A stretch of 64,000 nucleotides of DNA from Pacificoceanicola onchidii (GCF_004804335.1 NZ_SRXY01000003.1:62001-126000); one strand, 5' to 3'; counted from the first letter of the stretch, positions 1 through 10,687 are shown. Made by a program: numbers and translations. Notes: generated by a model not told the origin, from the letters alone.

Positions 1-2
1 AA

Positions 3-257
3 GGCGTTGGCTGGGTCGTGACCATGTCCTTTGTTTTCAGCTGGTTGGGGCATATCCCTCTGGCCTTCGCCCTGCATTGGATGATGAAAAGAGACCTTGG
101 CGGCTGGCTGGTTGTGCTGGCCGTCTCCTGCGGGATCGGCGGCTTCTGGTCCGAAGTGATGAGCCTGCCGATTGCACTCCCCTACGCGCTGGCCTCCGGC
201 CCGGTTCAGGCCTGGGCGCTGCGGCGCGGCGTGCTGGCGCGTATGCGGGTGATGTAG
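3..257 (+). CDS. Small membrane protein, probably partial at left edge
   Basis: The reading frame is open from the first complete codon of the window to a TAG at 255-257, so the true start may lie outside; in-window candidates are GTG at 18 and ATG at 24. The visible protein has a hydrophobic helix (FVFSWLGHIPLAFALHW), a second one (GGWLVVLAVSCGIGGFW) and a third weaker one, ending in an Arg-rich tail, so it is likely an inner-membrane protein with two or three spans. I do not recognise the family. It lies about 170 bases upstream of dprA on the same strand. Function is unknown. Confidence 0.5.
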   Translation, partial: GVGWVVTMSFVFSWLGHIPLAFALHWMMKRDLGGWLVVLAVSCGIGGFWSEVMSLPIALPYALASGPVQAWALRRGVLARMRVM

Positions 258-426
258 CGCCGCGGAGACCATGGCGGCCCCGGAAAGCCAAAAAACCAAG
301 ATAAAATCTCGGCAAAGGCCCGCTTTTTCAATGTGTTGGAAATTTCTGCCAAATTTGCGCCCTGCGGTTTACCTTTGATTAACTGCGCTCGCGTTAAACC
401 TGTGTATGCAAGACGACGGAGCCGGG

Positions 427-1611
427 ATGTTCGAGGACAATCACTCTTCCACTCACCCCCCACTCCCACCCACCACGGAAGACGATCGGGTGTCGTGGCT
501 CCGTCTCTTGCGATCACGCCGCGTTGGCGTAACCACTTTCTGGCGATTGATGAAAGAACATGGCTCCGCGCAGGCGGCGCTGGAGGCTTTGCCGGATGTC
601 GCCCGCGCGGCGGGCGTTCAGGGGTATGAGCCCTGTCCCGAACAGGTGATCGAGGCCGAACTGGCCGCAGCCCGGCAACGCGGCGCGCGCATGGTCTGCC
701 TTGGCGATCCTCTTTACCCGCCGGATCTTTGCCCGGTTGCCGACGCGCCGCCGATCCTCTGGATGGTGGGGGACCCGGCGATTTTGACCCGGCCCATGGT
801 TGCCCTTGTCGGCGCGCGCAACGCGTCCTCGCTTGGACTTCGCATGGCGCGTGGCCTTGCCGAAGGGTTGTCGGAGGCGGGGTATGTGGTCAGCTCCGGC
901 CTCGCCCGCGGCATCGACACCGTTGCCCATCTGGCCTCCTTGCACGGCGGCACCGTTGCCGTCATGGCGGGCGGCGTGGACGTGCTCTACCCTTCCGAAA
1001 ACACGCAACTGGCCGAACAGATCATCAACCACGGCGGCGCGCGCATCAGTGAACAGCCCATGGGCATGCAGCCCATCGCGCGCCATTTCCCGATGCGCAA
1101 CCGGATCATCTCCGGCCTCAGCCGGGCCATCGTGGTGGTCGAGGCAGCGGCAAAGTCCGGCTCCCTGATCACCGCGCGCAATGCTCTGGATCAGGGCAGG
1201 GACGTGCTGGCGGTGCCCGGCCACCCGCTCGATGCCCGCGCTGCCGGCTGCAACATGCTTATCCGAGACGGGGCGCGCCTCGTGCGCTCTACCGAGGATG
1301 TGCTGGAAGCTCTGCCGGACCTGAACGCGCCTGCGCCCGCCGAGCAGCCCGAGCTGCCCTTGCCCGACATGGCGGTCCAAACGCCGCCACCCCCGCCGGA
1401 GAAGCCAAAACGCAGCCTGCAGGACGCGGCCCGCCTGCACCGCGAAATTCTCGCCCGGCTCGGCCCCTCGCCACTGGCCGAAGACCAGCTGATCCGCGAC
1501 ATCGGCGCGCCCTCCGGCGCGGTTTCCCCGGTGCTGACGGACCTCGAACTCGATGGCCGGATCGAACGTCAACCCGGCGGTTTGCTCTCATTGGTTGCGC
1601 GTCGCTCGTGA
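427..1611 (+). CDS. dprA: DNA-processing protein DprA
   Basis: DprA binds incoming single-stranded DNA during natural transformation and loads RecA on it in the cytoplasm. The 394-aa product carries the Rossmann-like core with VALVGARNASSLG (about residues 125-137), SGLARGIDTVAH, the SEQPMG loop and FPMRNRIISGLSRAIVVVEA, followed by a Pro-rich linker and a C-terminal winged-helix domain (about residues 335-394) often seen in proteobacterial DprA. I prefer ATG 427 because GGAG lies 5 bases upstream at 418-421; an in-frame ATG at 406 lacks such a site. topA follows on the same strand after 142 bases, a pairing common in alphaproteobacteria. No other competence gene is in the window. Confidence 0.95.
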   Translation: MFEDNHSSTHPPLPPTTEDDRVSWLRLLRSRRVGVTTFWRLMKEHGSAQAALEALPDVARAAGVQGYEPCPEQVIEAELAAARQRGARMVCLGDPLYPPDLCPVADAPPILWMVGDPAILTRPMVALVGARNASSLGLRMARGLAEGLSEAGYVVSSGLARGIDTVAHLASLHGGTVAVMAGGVDVLYPSENTQLAEQIINHGGARISEQPMGMQPIARHFPMRNRIISGLSRAIVVVEAAAKSGSLITARNALDQGRDVLAVPGHPLDARAAGCNMLIRDGARLVRSTEDVLEALPDLNAPAPAEQPELPLPDMAVQTPPPPPEKPKRSLQDAARLHREILARLGPSPLAEDQLIRDIGAPSGAVSPVLTDLELDGRIERQPGGLLSLVARRS

Positions 1612-1665
1612 GCGCTTTTCCCTTGAGCAAAGCGCAGCCCAACGCCCCACGTCACGGGGTGAGGA

Positions 1666-1694
1666 TTGACATTTCCCCCTTGCGCCCCACATCG
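1666..1694 (+). promoter_or_regulatory. topA: Possible topA promoter
   Basis: TTGACA at 1666-1671 is a perfect -35 hexamer, followed after 17 bases by ACATCG, a poor -10 match. It sits in the dprA-topA gap about 60 bases upstream of the topA ATG. This is a weak call from hexamer inspection only. Confidence 0.25.
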
Positions 1695-1753
1695 CTGAGC
1701 GCCATACGCTGGCTATAAACGCCCTGATTTCGCCGTAAGAGGTTTTCCGAAAC

Positions 1754-4435
1754 ATGCCCGTCGTTGTCGTCGAGTCTCCTGCTAAAGCCAAGACAATCAA
1801 CAAATATCTCGGCTCCGACTACACGGTCCTGGCGTCTTATGGCCACGTGCGCGATTTGCCGCCAAAGAACGGATCGGTCGACACCGAAGACGATTTCGCG
1901 ATGAAATGGGAGATCGCGAACGACAGTCGCAAACATGTCGCAGCCATCGCCGCCGCGCTCAAAACCGACGACGCGCTGATCCTCGCAACCGACCCCGATC
2001 GCGAAGGCGAAGCCATTTCCTGGCACCTGAAGGAAGCGCTGACCAAACGCCGCTCGATCAAGAAATCGACGCAGGTCAGCCGCGTGACTTTCAACGCGAT
2101 CACCAAGAAAGCGGTGACCGAGGCGATGGCCAACCCGCGCGACATCGACGCGCCGCTGGTCGAGGCCTATCTGGCCCGCCGTGCGCTCGACTATCTCGTT
2201 GGCTTCAACCTCTCGCCTGTGCTCTGGCGCAAACTGCCGGGCGCGCGCTCTGCCGGGCGGGTGCAATCCGTTTGCCTGCGGCTCATCGTGGAGCGCGAGA
2301 CCGAGATCGAAGCTTTCAATCCGCGCGAGTACTGGCAGGTCAAGGCCCAGCTCACCACCCCGCGCGGCCAGTCCTTTGAGGCACGCCTGACCACGCTCGC
2401 GGGTAAGAAGCTCGACAAGTTCGATCTGGCGAATGCGACCGACGCCGAAATGGCTGTCAGCGCTGTCGAGAAACGCGCCCTGAAGATCGCAAGCGTCGAG
2501 GCCAAACCGGCCAGCCGCAACCCTTCTGCCCCTTTCATGACCTCCACGCTCCAGCAGGAAGCCAGCCGCAAGTTCGGCATGGGCGCGCGCCAGTGCATGA
2601 ACGCGGCGCAGCGGCTCTATGAAGCCGGGCACATCACCTATATGCGGACCGACGGCATCGACATGGCCCCCGAGGCCGTCGCCGCCTGCCGCGACGCCAT
2701 CGCGGATCGCTATGGCGCGAATTACGTGCCCAAAGAGCCGCGTATCTACAAGAACAAGGCCAAAAACGCGCAAGAGGCGCACGAGTGTATCCGCCCCACG
2801 GATATGACCCGCGACACGGCCTCGCTCAAACTCAAGGATGAGGATCAGCGCCGCCTCTACGATCTGATCTGGAAACGCACGCTGGCTTGCCAGATGGCGG
2901 GCGCGCGCCTTGAGCGCACGACCGTGGAGATTGACAGCGACGACAAGCAGGTCGGCCTGCGCGCAACCGGCCAGGTCGTTGTTTTTGATGGCTTTCTCAA
3001 GGTCTATGAAGAAGGTCGGGATGAACCGGTCGATGATGGCGATGACAAGCGCCTGCCGCAAATCATGATGGGCGAGCCCGCGAAATTCGCAGGCGGCGCG
3101 CTTGAAGCGGCCTATGACAAGGCCGGGGAAAAAGCGACGTCCGTGATCGAAGAGGCCGCCCCCGCCGGGATGCAGAAAAACGGCGTTGCGGTTCTGGCCC
3201 AGAATGGCGCGGTTCTGGCCCTGCAAAGCCACACCCAACCGCCCCCGCGCTACACCGAAGCCACGCTCGTCAAGAAGATGGAAGAGTTGGGCATTGGCCG
3301 TCCCTCGACCTATGCCTCTGTTATTACAACGATTCAGGACCGCGAATACGTCCGCAAGGAGCAGAACCGCCTGTTCCCCGAAGACAAGGGCCGGATCGTG
3401 ACGATTTTCCTGCTCAACTTCTTCAAACGCTACGTGGAATACGATTTCACCGCCGCCCTGGAGACGGAACTGGACCATGTTTCCGCCGGGGAAGAAGACT
3501 ACAAGGACCTGCTCGCCAAGTTCTGGCGCGATTTCAGCGCTGCCATCGCCGAAACGTCCGATCTGCGCATCGCCGAAGTGCTCGATGTTCTCGACGAGGC
3601 GCTCGCCCCGCAGCTTTATCCGCCGCGCGAAGACGGCACGGATCCGCGCGTCTGCCCAAAGTGCGGGCAGGGGCAGTTGCACCTGAAAACCTCCCGCTCC
3701 GGCGGTTTTGTCGGCTGTGGCAACTACCCCGAGTGCACCTATACGCGCCCGATCACCGGCGAAGGCACCGAGGCCGAGGAAAAGCTGCTTGGCGAAGACA
3801 ACGGCGATGAAATCTGGCTCAAAAGCGGGCGCTACGGCCCCTATCTGCAGCGCGGCGAAGTGCACCCGCAGTCCAAGGAAAAGCCCCACCGCGCGAACCT
3901 GCCCAAAGACCGCAACAAAAAGCCATTGCCCGGCTGGGGGCCGGAGGAGATCACGCTGGAGAAGGCCGTGACTCTGCTGACCCTACCGCGCATTGTTGGC
4001 GAACACCCGGAAGGCGGCAACATCAAGGCCGCGCTTGGGCCCTTTGGCCCCTACATCATGCACCAGCTGCCGAGCGAGGAGAAACCGGTCTACGTCAACC
4101 TCAAGGAGCTCGTCGAGGTTTTCGAAATCGGCATGAACCACGCGGTCGAACTGATGGCCGAAAAACGCGCCAACCCCGGCCGGGGCAGGGGTTCTGCAGC
4201 CAAAGCCCTGCGCGAGCTGGGTGAGCATCCTGACGGCGGCAAGATCGCGCTCTACGAGGGTCGCTATGGGCCTTACGCGAAATGGGAGAAGGTCAACGCG
4301 ACCCTTCCCGATGACGTGGAGCCCGAAAAGCTGACGCTGGAACGGGCGATCGAACTGGTCAACGAAAAGGCGGCAAAGGGCGGCAAGAAGAAGACCACGC
4401 GCAAGAAAGCCGCCCCCAAGAAGGCCAAGAAATAA
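1754..4435 (+). CDS. topA: DNA topoisomerase I
   Basis: Type IA topoisomerase that relaxes negative supercoils through a 5'-phosphotyrosine intermediate. The 893-aa protein begins with the Toprim start VVVVESPAKAKTINKYLG and has the acidic ATDPDREGEAISWHL motif near residue 80. The catalytic tyrosine is Tyr296 in YMRTDGID. One tetracysteine zinc finger (CPKCGQGQL...CGNYPECTY, from about residue 634) is followed by three topo-C repeats of the type GRYGPY, FGPYIM and GRYGPYAKW and a Lys-rich tail. Length and domain order fit alphaproteobacterial TopA. A TTGACA-like hexamer lies at 1666-1671 in the gap after dprA. Confidence 0.97.
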   Translation: MPVVVVESPAKAKTINKYLGSDYTVLASYGHVRDLPPKNGSVDTEDDFAMKWEIANDSRKHVAAIAAALKTDDALILATDPDREGEAISWHLKEALTKRRSIKKSTQVSRVTFNAITKKAVTEAMANPRDIDAPLVEAYLARRALDYLVGFNLSPVLWRKLPGARSAGRVQSVCLRLIVERETEIEAFNPREYWQVKAQLTTPRGQSFEARLTTLAGKKLDKFDLANATDAEMAVSAVEKRALKIASVEAKPASRNPSAPFMTSTLQQEASRKFGMGARQCMNAAQRLYEAGHITYMRTDGIDMAPEAVAACRDAIADRYGANYVPKEPRIYKNKAKNAQEAHECIRPTDMTRDTASLKLKDEDQRRLYDLIWKRTLACQMAGARLERTTVEIDSDDKQVGLRATGQVVVFDGFLKVYEEGRDEPVDDGDDKRLPQIMMGEPAKFAGGALEAAYDKAGEKATSVIEEAAPAGMQKNGVAVLAQNGAVLALQSHTQPPPRYTEATLVKKMEELGIGRPSTYASVITTIQDREYVRKEQNRLFPEDKGRIVTIFLLNFFKRYVEYDFTAALETELDHVSAGEEDYKDLLAKFWRDFSAAIAETSDLRIAEVLDVLDEALAPQLYPPREDGTDPRVCPKCGQGQLHLKTSRSGGFVGCGNYPECTYTRPITGEGTEAEEKLLGEDNGDEIWLKSGRYGPYLQRGEVHPQSKEKPHRANLPKDRNKKPLPGWGPEEITLEKAVTLLTLPRIVGEHPEGGNIKAALGPFGPYIMHQLPSEEKPVYVNLKELVEVFEIGMNHAVELMAEKRANPGRGRGSAAKALRELGEHPDGGKIALYEGRYGPYAKWEKVNATLPDDVEPEKLTLERAIELVNEKAAKGGKKKTTRKKAAPKKAKK

Positions 4436-4592
4436 GGCCCCGCGGCGCGTCATCCCCGGGATGCCCGGACATTTTGCCCTTCAATTGCAGAGCGATGCGC
4501 ACTGTTAGCGCGCATAGTGTCGCAGCCGTCATTGACTCTTCGCTGCCCTGCGGCGAAAACTCCCGCACTTCATGACCCCAGGGGAGATTTCC

Positions 4593-5297
4593 ATGAAAAA
4601 GGTATACGGCTCGGCGGCGGAGGCCCTCGACGGCATCCTGCACGACGGGATGTTGATTGCAGCGGGCGGCTTTGGCCTCTGCGGCATTCCTGAACTGCTG
4701 ATCGATGCGCTTGTCGAAAGCGGCGTCAAGGATCTGACAGTGGCATCCAACAACGCGGGCGTCGATGAATTCGGCCTCGGCAAGCTGCTCACGACGCGTC
4801 AGATCAAGAAGATGATGTCGTCTTACGTGGGCGAAAACGCCGAGTTCATGCGTCAGTATCTCTCCGGTGAGCTGGAACTGGAATTCAACCCCCAGGGCAC
4901 CTTGGCCGAGCGCATGCGCGCCGGCGGCGCGGGCATCCCGGGCTTCTACACCAAGACCGGCGTGGGCACGGTGATCGCCGAAGGCAAAGAGGTGAAATCC
5001 TGGAACGGTCAGGATTACATCCTCGAAGAGGGCATCTTTGCGGATCTGTCCATCGTCAAGGCCTGGAAGGCCGACGACACCGGCAACCTGATTTTCCGCA
5101 AGACCGCCCGCAACTTCAACCCGCCCGCCGCCATGTGCGGCAAGATCTGCGTGGCCGAGGTCGAAGAGATCGTCCCGCGCGGCTCGCTTGACCCGGACCT
5201 GATCCACCTGCCGGGCATCTACGTGCACCGCCTGGTCCAGGGCGAGCACGAAAAGCGTATTGAACAGCGGACCGTCCGCAAGCGGGAGGAAGCATAA
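4593..5297 (+). CDS. scoA: 3-oxoacid CoA-transferase subunit A
   Basis: Alpha subunit of a two-subunit class I CoA-transferase that moves CoA from succinyl-CoA to a 3-oxoacid such as acetoacetate. The 234-aa protein shows the glycine-rich [13 protein letters not shown] near the N-terminus, TVASNNAG, the [12 protein letters not shown] stretch and [15 protein letters not shown], all typical of ScoA/AtoD-type subunits. ATG 4593 is chosen because GGGGAG lies just upstream at 4580-4585; an upstream ATG at 4572 would precede that site. The stop overlaps the start of the beta subunit (TAATG at 5295-5299), indicating translational coupling. A glutaconate or butyrate-acetoacetate CoA-transferase is the main alternative. 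Confidence 0.9.
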   Translation: MKKVYGSAAEALDGILHDGMLIAAGGFGLCGIPELLIDALVESGVKDLTVASNNAGVDEFGLGKLLTTRQIKKMMSSYVGENAEFMRQYLSGELELEFNPQGTLAERMRAGGAGIPGFYTKTGVGTVIAEGKEVKSWNGQDYILEEGIFADLSIVKAWKADDTGNLIFRKTARNFNPPAAMCGKICVAEVEEIVPRGSLDPDLIHLPGIYVHRLVQGEHEKRIEQRTVRKREEA

Positions 5298-5920
5298 TGC
5301 CCTGGGATCGCAATCAGATGGCGGCACGCGCCGCGCAGGAACTCGAAGACGGCATGTATGTGAACCTCGGGATCGGCATCCCGACGCTTGTTGCCAACTA
5401 CGTCGGTGACAAGGACATCACGCTGCAGTCCGAAAACGGCATGCTCGGCATGGGTCCGTTCCCTTTCGAGGGTGAAGAGGACCCGGACCTGATCAACGCC
5501 GGCAAGCAGACAATCACCGAACTGTCCCGCACCTCCTACTTCGACAGCGCCACCAGCTTCGGCATGATCCGCGGCGGCAAGATCGCAGCCGCGATCCTGG
5601 GCGCAATGGAAGTGGCAGAGAACGGCGATCTGGCGAACTGGATGATCCCGGGCAAGCTGGTCAAAGGCATGGGCGGGGCGATGGACCTCGTCGCGGGCGT
5701 GGGCCGCGTGGTTGTGGTCATGGATCACACCAACAAGCACGGCGATAGCAAGGTTCTGAAGGAATGCACCCTGCCGCTGACCGGCAAGAGCGTGGTGGAC
5801 AGGATCATCACCAATCTCGGTGTTCTGGACGTGGTCGAAGGCGGCCTGAAAATTGTCGAATGCGCCGATGGCGTCACCGAAGACGAACTGCGCGCGGCCA
5901 CTCAGGCCACCATCGTCTAA
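5297..5920 (+). CDS. scoB: 3-oxoacid CoA-transferase subunit B
   Basis: Beta subunit of the CoA-transferase. The 207-aa protein starts [19 protein letters not shown] and contains NLGIGIPTLV and the catalytic-loop motif SENGMLGMGPFP, with the family nucleophile at Glu46, which forms the glutamyl-CoA thioester. GGAMDLVAGVGRVVVVMDH and the C-terminal region match ScoB/AtoA proteins. Translation starts within the scoA stop codon, with GGGAGGA at 5284-5290 as ribosome-binding site. A strong terminator follows at 5943, so scoAB looks like a self-contained operon for ketone-body or polyhydroxybutyrate-derived acetoacetate use. Confidence 0.92.
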   Translation: MPWDRNQMAARAAQELEDGMYVNLGIGIPTLVANYVGDKDITLQSENGMLGMGPFPFEGEEDPDLINAGKQTITELSRTSYFDSATSFGMIRGGKIAAAILGAMEVAENGDLANWMIPGKLVKGMGGAMDLVAGVGRVVVVMDHTNKHGDSKVLKECTLPLTGKSVVDRIITNLGVLDVVEGGLKIVECADGVTEDELRAATQATIV

Positions 5921-5942
5921 GCCGACCTATACAAAACAAAAA

Positions 5943-5976
5943 AGCGCCCCGGCCTGTCTGGATCGGGGCGTTTTTC
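5943..5976 (+). terminator. Rho-independent terminator after scoAB
   Basis: CGCCCC and GGGGCG form a stem around a 15-base loop and are followed by a TTTTT run, 23 bases after the scoB stop. An A-run precedes the stem, so the structure may also work for the opposite strand. Confidence 0.75.
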
Positions 5977-5987
5977 GTTTGCGCCTC

Positions 5988-6062
5988 ATGGGTTTCTTTG
6001 GGCTCCAAATACCTTGGGGAAGGCTCGCAGAGCCGTGGGGCAACGCCCCAACACGCGCCGAA
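5988..6062. repeat. Dispersed extragenic repeat, copy 1
   Basis: The string TTTCTTTGGGCTCCAAATAC, a CTTGGGGA block and a short G/C-rich inverted segment (GGGGCAACGCCCC) resemble copies near 27620, 46605 and, inverted, 30615. It lies between convergent scoB and apt. It looks like a member of an extragenic repeat family rather than a gene. Confidence 0.5.
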
Positions 6063-6073
6063 GGCGAAACCGC

Positions 6074-6616
6074 TCAAAGCCCCTCGTAGGCACAGAGCGC
6101 GTGCACTTCCATGCCCAAAGCCTCCAGCTTCGCGCGCCCGCCAAGGTCCGGCAGATCCACGATAAAGGCACAACCGATGATCTCGCCGCCAAGCCGTTCC
6201 ACAAGCTTGATCCCGGCCTCCGCGGTGCCGCCCGTGGCCAGAAGATCATCGACCAGCAGGATTTTCTCGCCGGCGAGTATCGCGTCGTCATGCACCTCGA
6301 CCACGGCCTCGCCGTACTCCAGCTGATACTCCTCGGAAATCACCGCCCCGGGAAGCTTGCCTTTCTTGCGTATCGGCACAAACCCGGCAGAGAGCTGATG
6401 CGCCACGGCTCCACCAAGGATAAACCCGCGCGCCTCCAGCCCCACAACCTTGTCGAACCGCACTCCGGCGTAGGGGTGCAGAAGCTGGTCGATGGCAATC
6501 CGAAACCCGCGCGGATCGGCAAACAGCGTGGTCACATCGCGGAACAGAATGCCTTCGTGCGGGAAGTCGACTATCGTGCGGATGTAATCCTGAACCTGTT
6601 TCTTTTCCAATGTCAT
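6074..6616 (-). CDS. apt: Adenine phosphoribosyltransferase
   Basis: Converts adenine and PRPP to AMP in the cytoplasm. The 180-aa protein starts [19 protein letters not shown] and has the family hallmarks [20 protein letters not shown], the basic RKKGKLPG loop and the PRPP-binding [14 protein letters not shown] at residues 122-135. The start overlaps the stop of the upstream exporter gene by four bases (ATGA on the minus strand), which fixes it. With mtnP two genes upstream it forms a salvage route: MtnP releases adenine from methylthioadenosine and Apt recycles it. Length is normal for the family. Confidence 0.96.
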   Translation of the reverse strand: MTLEKKQVQDYIRTIVDFPHEGILFRDVTTLFADPRGFRIAIDQLLHPYAGVRFDKVVGLEARGFILGGAVAHQLSAGFVPIRKKGKLPGAVISEEYQLEYGEAVVEVHDDAILAGEKILLVDDLLATGGTAEAGIKLVERLGGEIIGCAFIVDLPDLGGRAKLEALGMEVHALCAYEGL

Positions 6617-7236
6617 GCCGCCCTCCGCAGCGTGGCTGTGAGCGCGCCCATGGCGATCAGCGTCGCCCCGCCGGCGCGGGTGATCCAGGTGATCACGGAA
6701 GGCCTCTGGATCGTCTGGCGCAGCTTGTCGGCGGCCAGCGCATAGAGCAGCGCATTGAACGCGGCGAGGCCGACGAAGGTGGCGATCAGAATGGCGAACT
6801 GCGGCAAGAGCGCCGCGCCGGGATCGATGAACTGCGGCACGAAAGCGATGAAGAAGCCGATGCTCTTGGGGTTCAGCGCGGTCACCGTGGCATTGTGCCA
6901 GAACACGCCTTTGGCGCTGACCTCGGCCTGCGGCAGGGACAGCCCGTCCGAAGGGGCGGAACGGATCAGCTTGATGCCGAGCCAGATGAGGTACGCCGCG
7001 CCGACCCATTTCAGGGCGGTGAAGAGCAGCGCCGAGGTGGCGACAAGCGCGCCCAGCCCCAGAAGCGACAGGCTCATGGCGATGAAATCCCCCATGGCCA
7101 CACCGGCCGCCGAGGCCACGGCCACGCTGCGCCCTTTTGAGAGCGCATAGGAGAGCACCAGAAGCACGGTTGGGCCCGGGATAAAGAGAAGTGCGGTGGA
7201 GGCGGCGACAAAGGTCAGCCAGACGTCAAAAGCCAT
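6613..7236 (-). CDS. LysE/RhtB family exporter
   Basis: A 207-aa polytopic membrane protein of the LysE superfamily, which exports amino acids or related small molecules. The N-terminus ([21 protein letters not shown]-like segment) contains the hallmark PGP motif, followed by [23 protein letters not shown] and a [15 protein letters not shown] motif typical of RhtB-type members; five to six hydrophobic helices are visible. ATG 7236 follows the mtnP stop by 4 bases with AGGA inside the mtnP tail. It lies between mtnP and apt and is coupled to apt, so its substrate may relate to methylthioadenosine or purine metabolism, but that is inference. Confidence 0.9.
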   Translation of the reverse strand: MAFDVWLTFVAASTALLFIPGPTVLLVLSYALSKGRSVAVASAAGVAMGDFIAMSLSLLGLGALVATSALLFTALKWVGAAYLIWLGIKLIRSAPSDGLSLPQAEVSAKGVFWHNATVTALNPKSIGFFIAFVPQFIDPGAALLPQFAILIATFVGLAAFNALLYALAADKLRQTIQRPSVITWITRAGGATLIAMGALTATLRRAA

Positions 7237-7240
7237 GATC

Positions 7241-8122
<882 letters not shown>

Positions 8123-8215
8123 AAGGGATCCTTGTTTTGTGCCACCGTCCGACGCGCAGTTAGCCACGCCGCAAACTTGAGTTCAAGGCTGCGGCGGCGC
8201 GCTCAGCGCGGGCAT

Positions 8216-8779
8216 TCACCCACCAGCCTGAATATTGCGCTTTGCGCTTTCGGACTCGAAATCCGCAAGCGCGGCGGCAAAGCCTTCGAGCGGCCATGTC
8301 AGGTCCTGCGCTGCGCCGTGGCGGTCGCGGAATTCCAGCCGCACTGCGCCGCCTGCAGCCATGACGCCGATCACCTCCTGCGCCGCCTCTTCGGCAAAGG
8401 TGCAGGACACCCCGGTCAGGCAGCCGGGGCGGCGCGTGCGCCACATCACCGCGCCGTCTTTCTCGATGCGAAACCCGTTGGGACCAAACAGCGTCCCCGG
8501 CTCCAGACCAAATTCGACCTCAAGTGTCCCTTTGGGGCGGTGCACAAAGGTAAAGAGCGCGCCAAAGGCGGGACGGGGCGAGAAAACATCCACATGGCGT
8601 ATGTAGCAGCGCTGATGCAGGCCCGCTGGCTCTGTCCGTTCGTCGCACAGGCTCTCCCAGATGCCGAAACGCTCCGTATGGGTGACGCGCCAGTTGCTCG
8701 GCGTGTCCTCGCCGTTGAGGCCCTGCGCATGGGCGGGCAGGGCGGTGAGGCAGACAAAAGCGGGAAGCAGGAATTTCAT
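8216..8779 (-). CDS. IalB-like periplasmic protein
   Basis: A 187-aa secreted protein. A signal peptide is evident (MKFLLPAFVCLTALPAHAQG, cleavage after AHA). The mature part has two cysteine pairs (SLCDER...QRCYIRH and RPGCLTGVSC), a central FGALFTFVHRPKG segment and a C-terminal PLEGFAAALADFE helix, an arrangement reminiscent of invasion-associated locus B (IalB) domain proteins of alphaproteobacteria. The start at 8779 rests on the signal peptide; a clear ribosome-binding site is not visible and an in-frame ATG at 8839 exists. It precedes mtnP by 93 bases. Function of the family outside pathogens is unclear. Confidence 0.65.
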   Translation of the reverse strand: MKFLLPAFVCLTALPAHAQGLNGEDTPSNWRVTHTERFGIWESLCDERTEPAGLHQRCYIRHVDVFSPRPAFGALFTFVHRPKGTLEVEFGLEPGTLFGPNGFRIEKDGAVMWRTRRPGCLTGVSCTFAEEAAQEVIGVMAAGGAVRLEFRDRHGAAQDLTWPLEGFAAALADFESESAKRNIQAGG

Positions 8780-9013
8780 GAGGAGGCCCGGGTTGTGACG
8801 TTGCTCAAATCCCTGACACAGGCCCGCGCCCCGCGCCAAGCAAACTCATGGTGAACACTCCGTGATCAGGCCGCGACGCAGAACACCAAAGTATTCCGTG
8901 ATCTCAGGTGCCGCATAGGCTATGCGAGCGATAACGGGCCGCATCGGCCCCGCTCTGGCCTTTCATGCTGCTGTGCAGTATGGGGCAGTGCGCGATTCAA
9001 AAGGACAGCCCCA

Positions 9014-10630
9014 ATGAAGAACACCATTCTGGCGAGTTTCGCCAAGCGGCTCGATTTGACGGAGCTGTCACTGGCTTCGGACGAGAAACTCACGCCGGGG
9101 CGCCTGCGCATCGAAATTCTGGCTGGCCTGACCGTGGCTCTGGCGCTTGTGCCCGAAGCGGTGGCCTTTGCCTTTGTCGCCGGGGTGCACCCGCTGGTCG
9201 GCCTTTATGCCGCCTTCCTTGTCGGCCTGATCACGGCGCTTTTTGGCGGTCGGCCCGGCATGATCTCCGGCGCAACCGGAGCGCTGGCCGTTGTCATGGT
9301 GGCGCTCGTGGCCCAACACGGTGTCGAATATCTCTTTGCCACGGTTGTGCTCATGGGCATTCTGCAGGTCATCGCGGGCGCCATGCAATGGGGCAAGTTC
9401 ATCCGATTGGTGCCACATCCGGTGATGCTGGGTTTTGTAAACGGCCTCGCCATCGTGATTTTCCTCGCGCAGATGAGCCAGTTCAAGGTGCCGGGCAGCG
9501 CAGGCATGCCGGGGGGCGGTGAATGGCTCTCGGGCGGCCCGCTGATCATGATGCTGGCGCTGACCGCGCTGACCATGGGCATCATCTATGGCATGCCCAA
9601 ACTGACCAAAGTCATTCCCGCGCCGCTCGCGGGCATCGGCATTGTCGCGGCGATCGTGATCGCCTTTGGCCTTGATGTGCCGCGCGTGGGGGATATGGCC
9701 TCGATCAAGGGCGGCCTGCCGCCGTTCCACATCCCCGCTGTGCCGCTGAACTTCGAGACTTTGGAGATCATTCTGCCCTATGCGGTGATCCTCGCCGCCA
9801 TTGGCCTGATTGAGAGCCTGCTGACGCTGAACCTCGTGGGCGAGATGACGAACAAGCGCGGCGGTGCCTCGCAGGAGTGCATCGCGCAGGGCGCGTCCAA
9901 TATCGTCACCGGCTTCTTCGGCGGCATGGGCGGCTGCGCCATGATCGGCCAGTCGATGATCAACGTGAAATCCGGTGCGCGCACGCGCATTGCCGGGATT
10001 GCAGCGGCGCTCTTCCTGCTGGCGTTCATCCTCTTTGCCTCGCCACTGATCGAACTGATCCCGCTGGCCGCATTGGTGGGGGTGATGTTCATGGTGGTGA
10101 TCGGCACGTTTGCTTGGAACTCCCTGAAGATCCTCGCAAAAGTCCCGGCCATGGACGCCTTTGTCATCATTCTTGTGACCGTCGTGACCGTGATGGAAGA
10201 CCTCGCTGTGGCGGTGGTTGTGGGCGTGATCGTCTCGGCGCTGGCCTATGCTTGGAACAACGCGCGCCGCATCCACGCCAAGACCTACACAACACCCGAA
10301 GGGGCAAAGGTCTACCAGGTGCAGGGGCCGCTGTTCTTTGGCTCCTCTGACGGGTTTATCGAGATGTTCGAGCCGGAGGGGGATCCTTCCGTGGTGATCG
10401 TCGACTTCGCCGACAGCCGCGTAGTGGACCAATCCGCCTTGCAGGCAATCGAGGCCGTGGCGGCGAAATATCAGGCGGCGGGCAAGTCGATCCAGCTGCG
10501 CCACCTGAGCCGCGATTGCCACCGCCTGCTGACCAAGGCGGGCCACCTCATGGTCGACAGTGACGACGACCCGGATTACCAGATCGCCGTGGACTACGGG
10601 GTTCGGACTGGGATCCTGGGCGGTCACTGA
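9014..10630 (+). CDS. SulP family anion transporter with STAS domain
   Basis: A 538-aa inner-membrane permease of the SLC26/SulP family. Residues 30-410 hold about 10-12 hydrophobic segments including the conserved VPEAVAFAFVAGVHPLVGLYA region and GRPGMISGATGALAVV; residues 430-530 form a cytoplasmic STAS domain (VVIVDFADSRVVDQSALQAI). Family members carry sulfate, bicarbonate or other anions; substrate cannot be told here. AAGGA at 9001-9005 is well placed before ATG 9014. Transcribed alone, divergent from the IalB-like gene and ended by the hairpin at 10657. The SbtA/BicA-type bicarbonate function is possible but unsupported by context. Confidence 0.93.
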   Translation: MKNTILASFAKRLDLTELSLASDEKLTPGRLRIEILAGLTVALALVPEAVAFAFVAGVHPLVGLYAAFLVGLITALFGGRPGMISGATGALAVVMVALVAQHGVEYLFATVVLMGILQVIAGAMQWGKFIRLVPHPVMLGFVNGLAIVIFLAQMSQFKVPGSAGMPGGGEWLSGGPLIMMLALTALTMGIIYGMPKLTKVIPAPLAGIGIVAAIVIAFGLDVPRVGDMASIKGGLPPFHIPAVPLNFETLEIILPYAVILAAIGLIESLLTLNLVGEMTNKRGGASQECIAQGASNIVTGFFGGMGGCAMIGQSMINVKSGARTRIAGIAAALFLLAFILFASPLIELIPLAALVGVMFMVVIGTFAWNSLKILAKVPAMDAFVIILVTVVTVMEDLAVAVVVGVIVSALAYAWNNARRIHAKTYTTPEGAKVYQVQGPLFFGSSDGFIEMFEPEGDPSVVIVDFADSRVVDQSALQAIEAVAAKYQAAGKSIQLRHLSRDCHRLLTKAGHLMVDSDDDPDYQIAVDYGVRTGILGGH

Positions 10631-10655
10631 TACCTGCTGAACCAGGCATCAAAAC

Positions 10656-10687
10656 AAAAAAGGGCGGCTCCTTGGGCCGCCCTTTTC
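10656..10687. terminator. Bidirectional terminator between convergent genes
   Basis: A-run, GGGCGGC, seven-base loop, GCCGCCC and T-run form a symmetric hairpin that can end both the SulP gene (plus) and the CatB-like gene (minus). Confidence 0.88.

Noticed and set aside
1652-3889. A 745-codon open frame on the minus strand opposite topA
   Set aside because: Antisense shadow of topA without recognisable domains or start signals.
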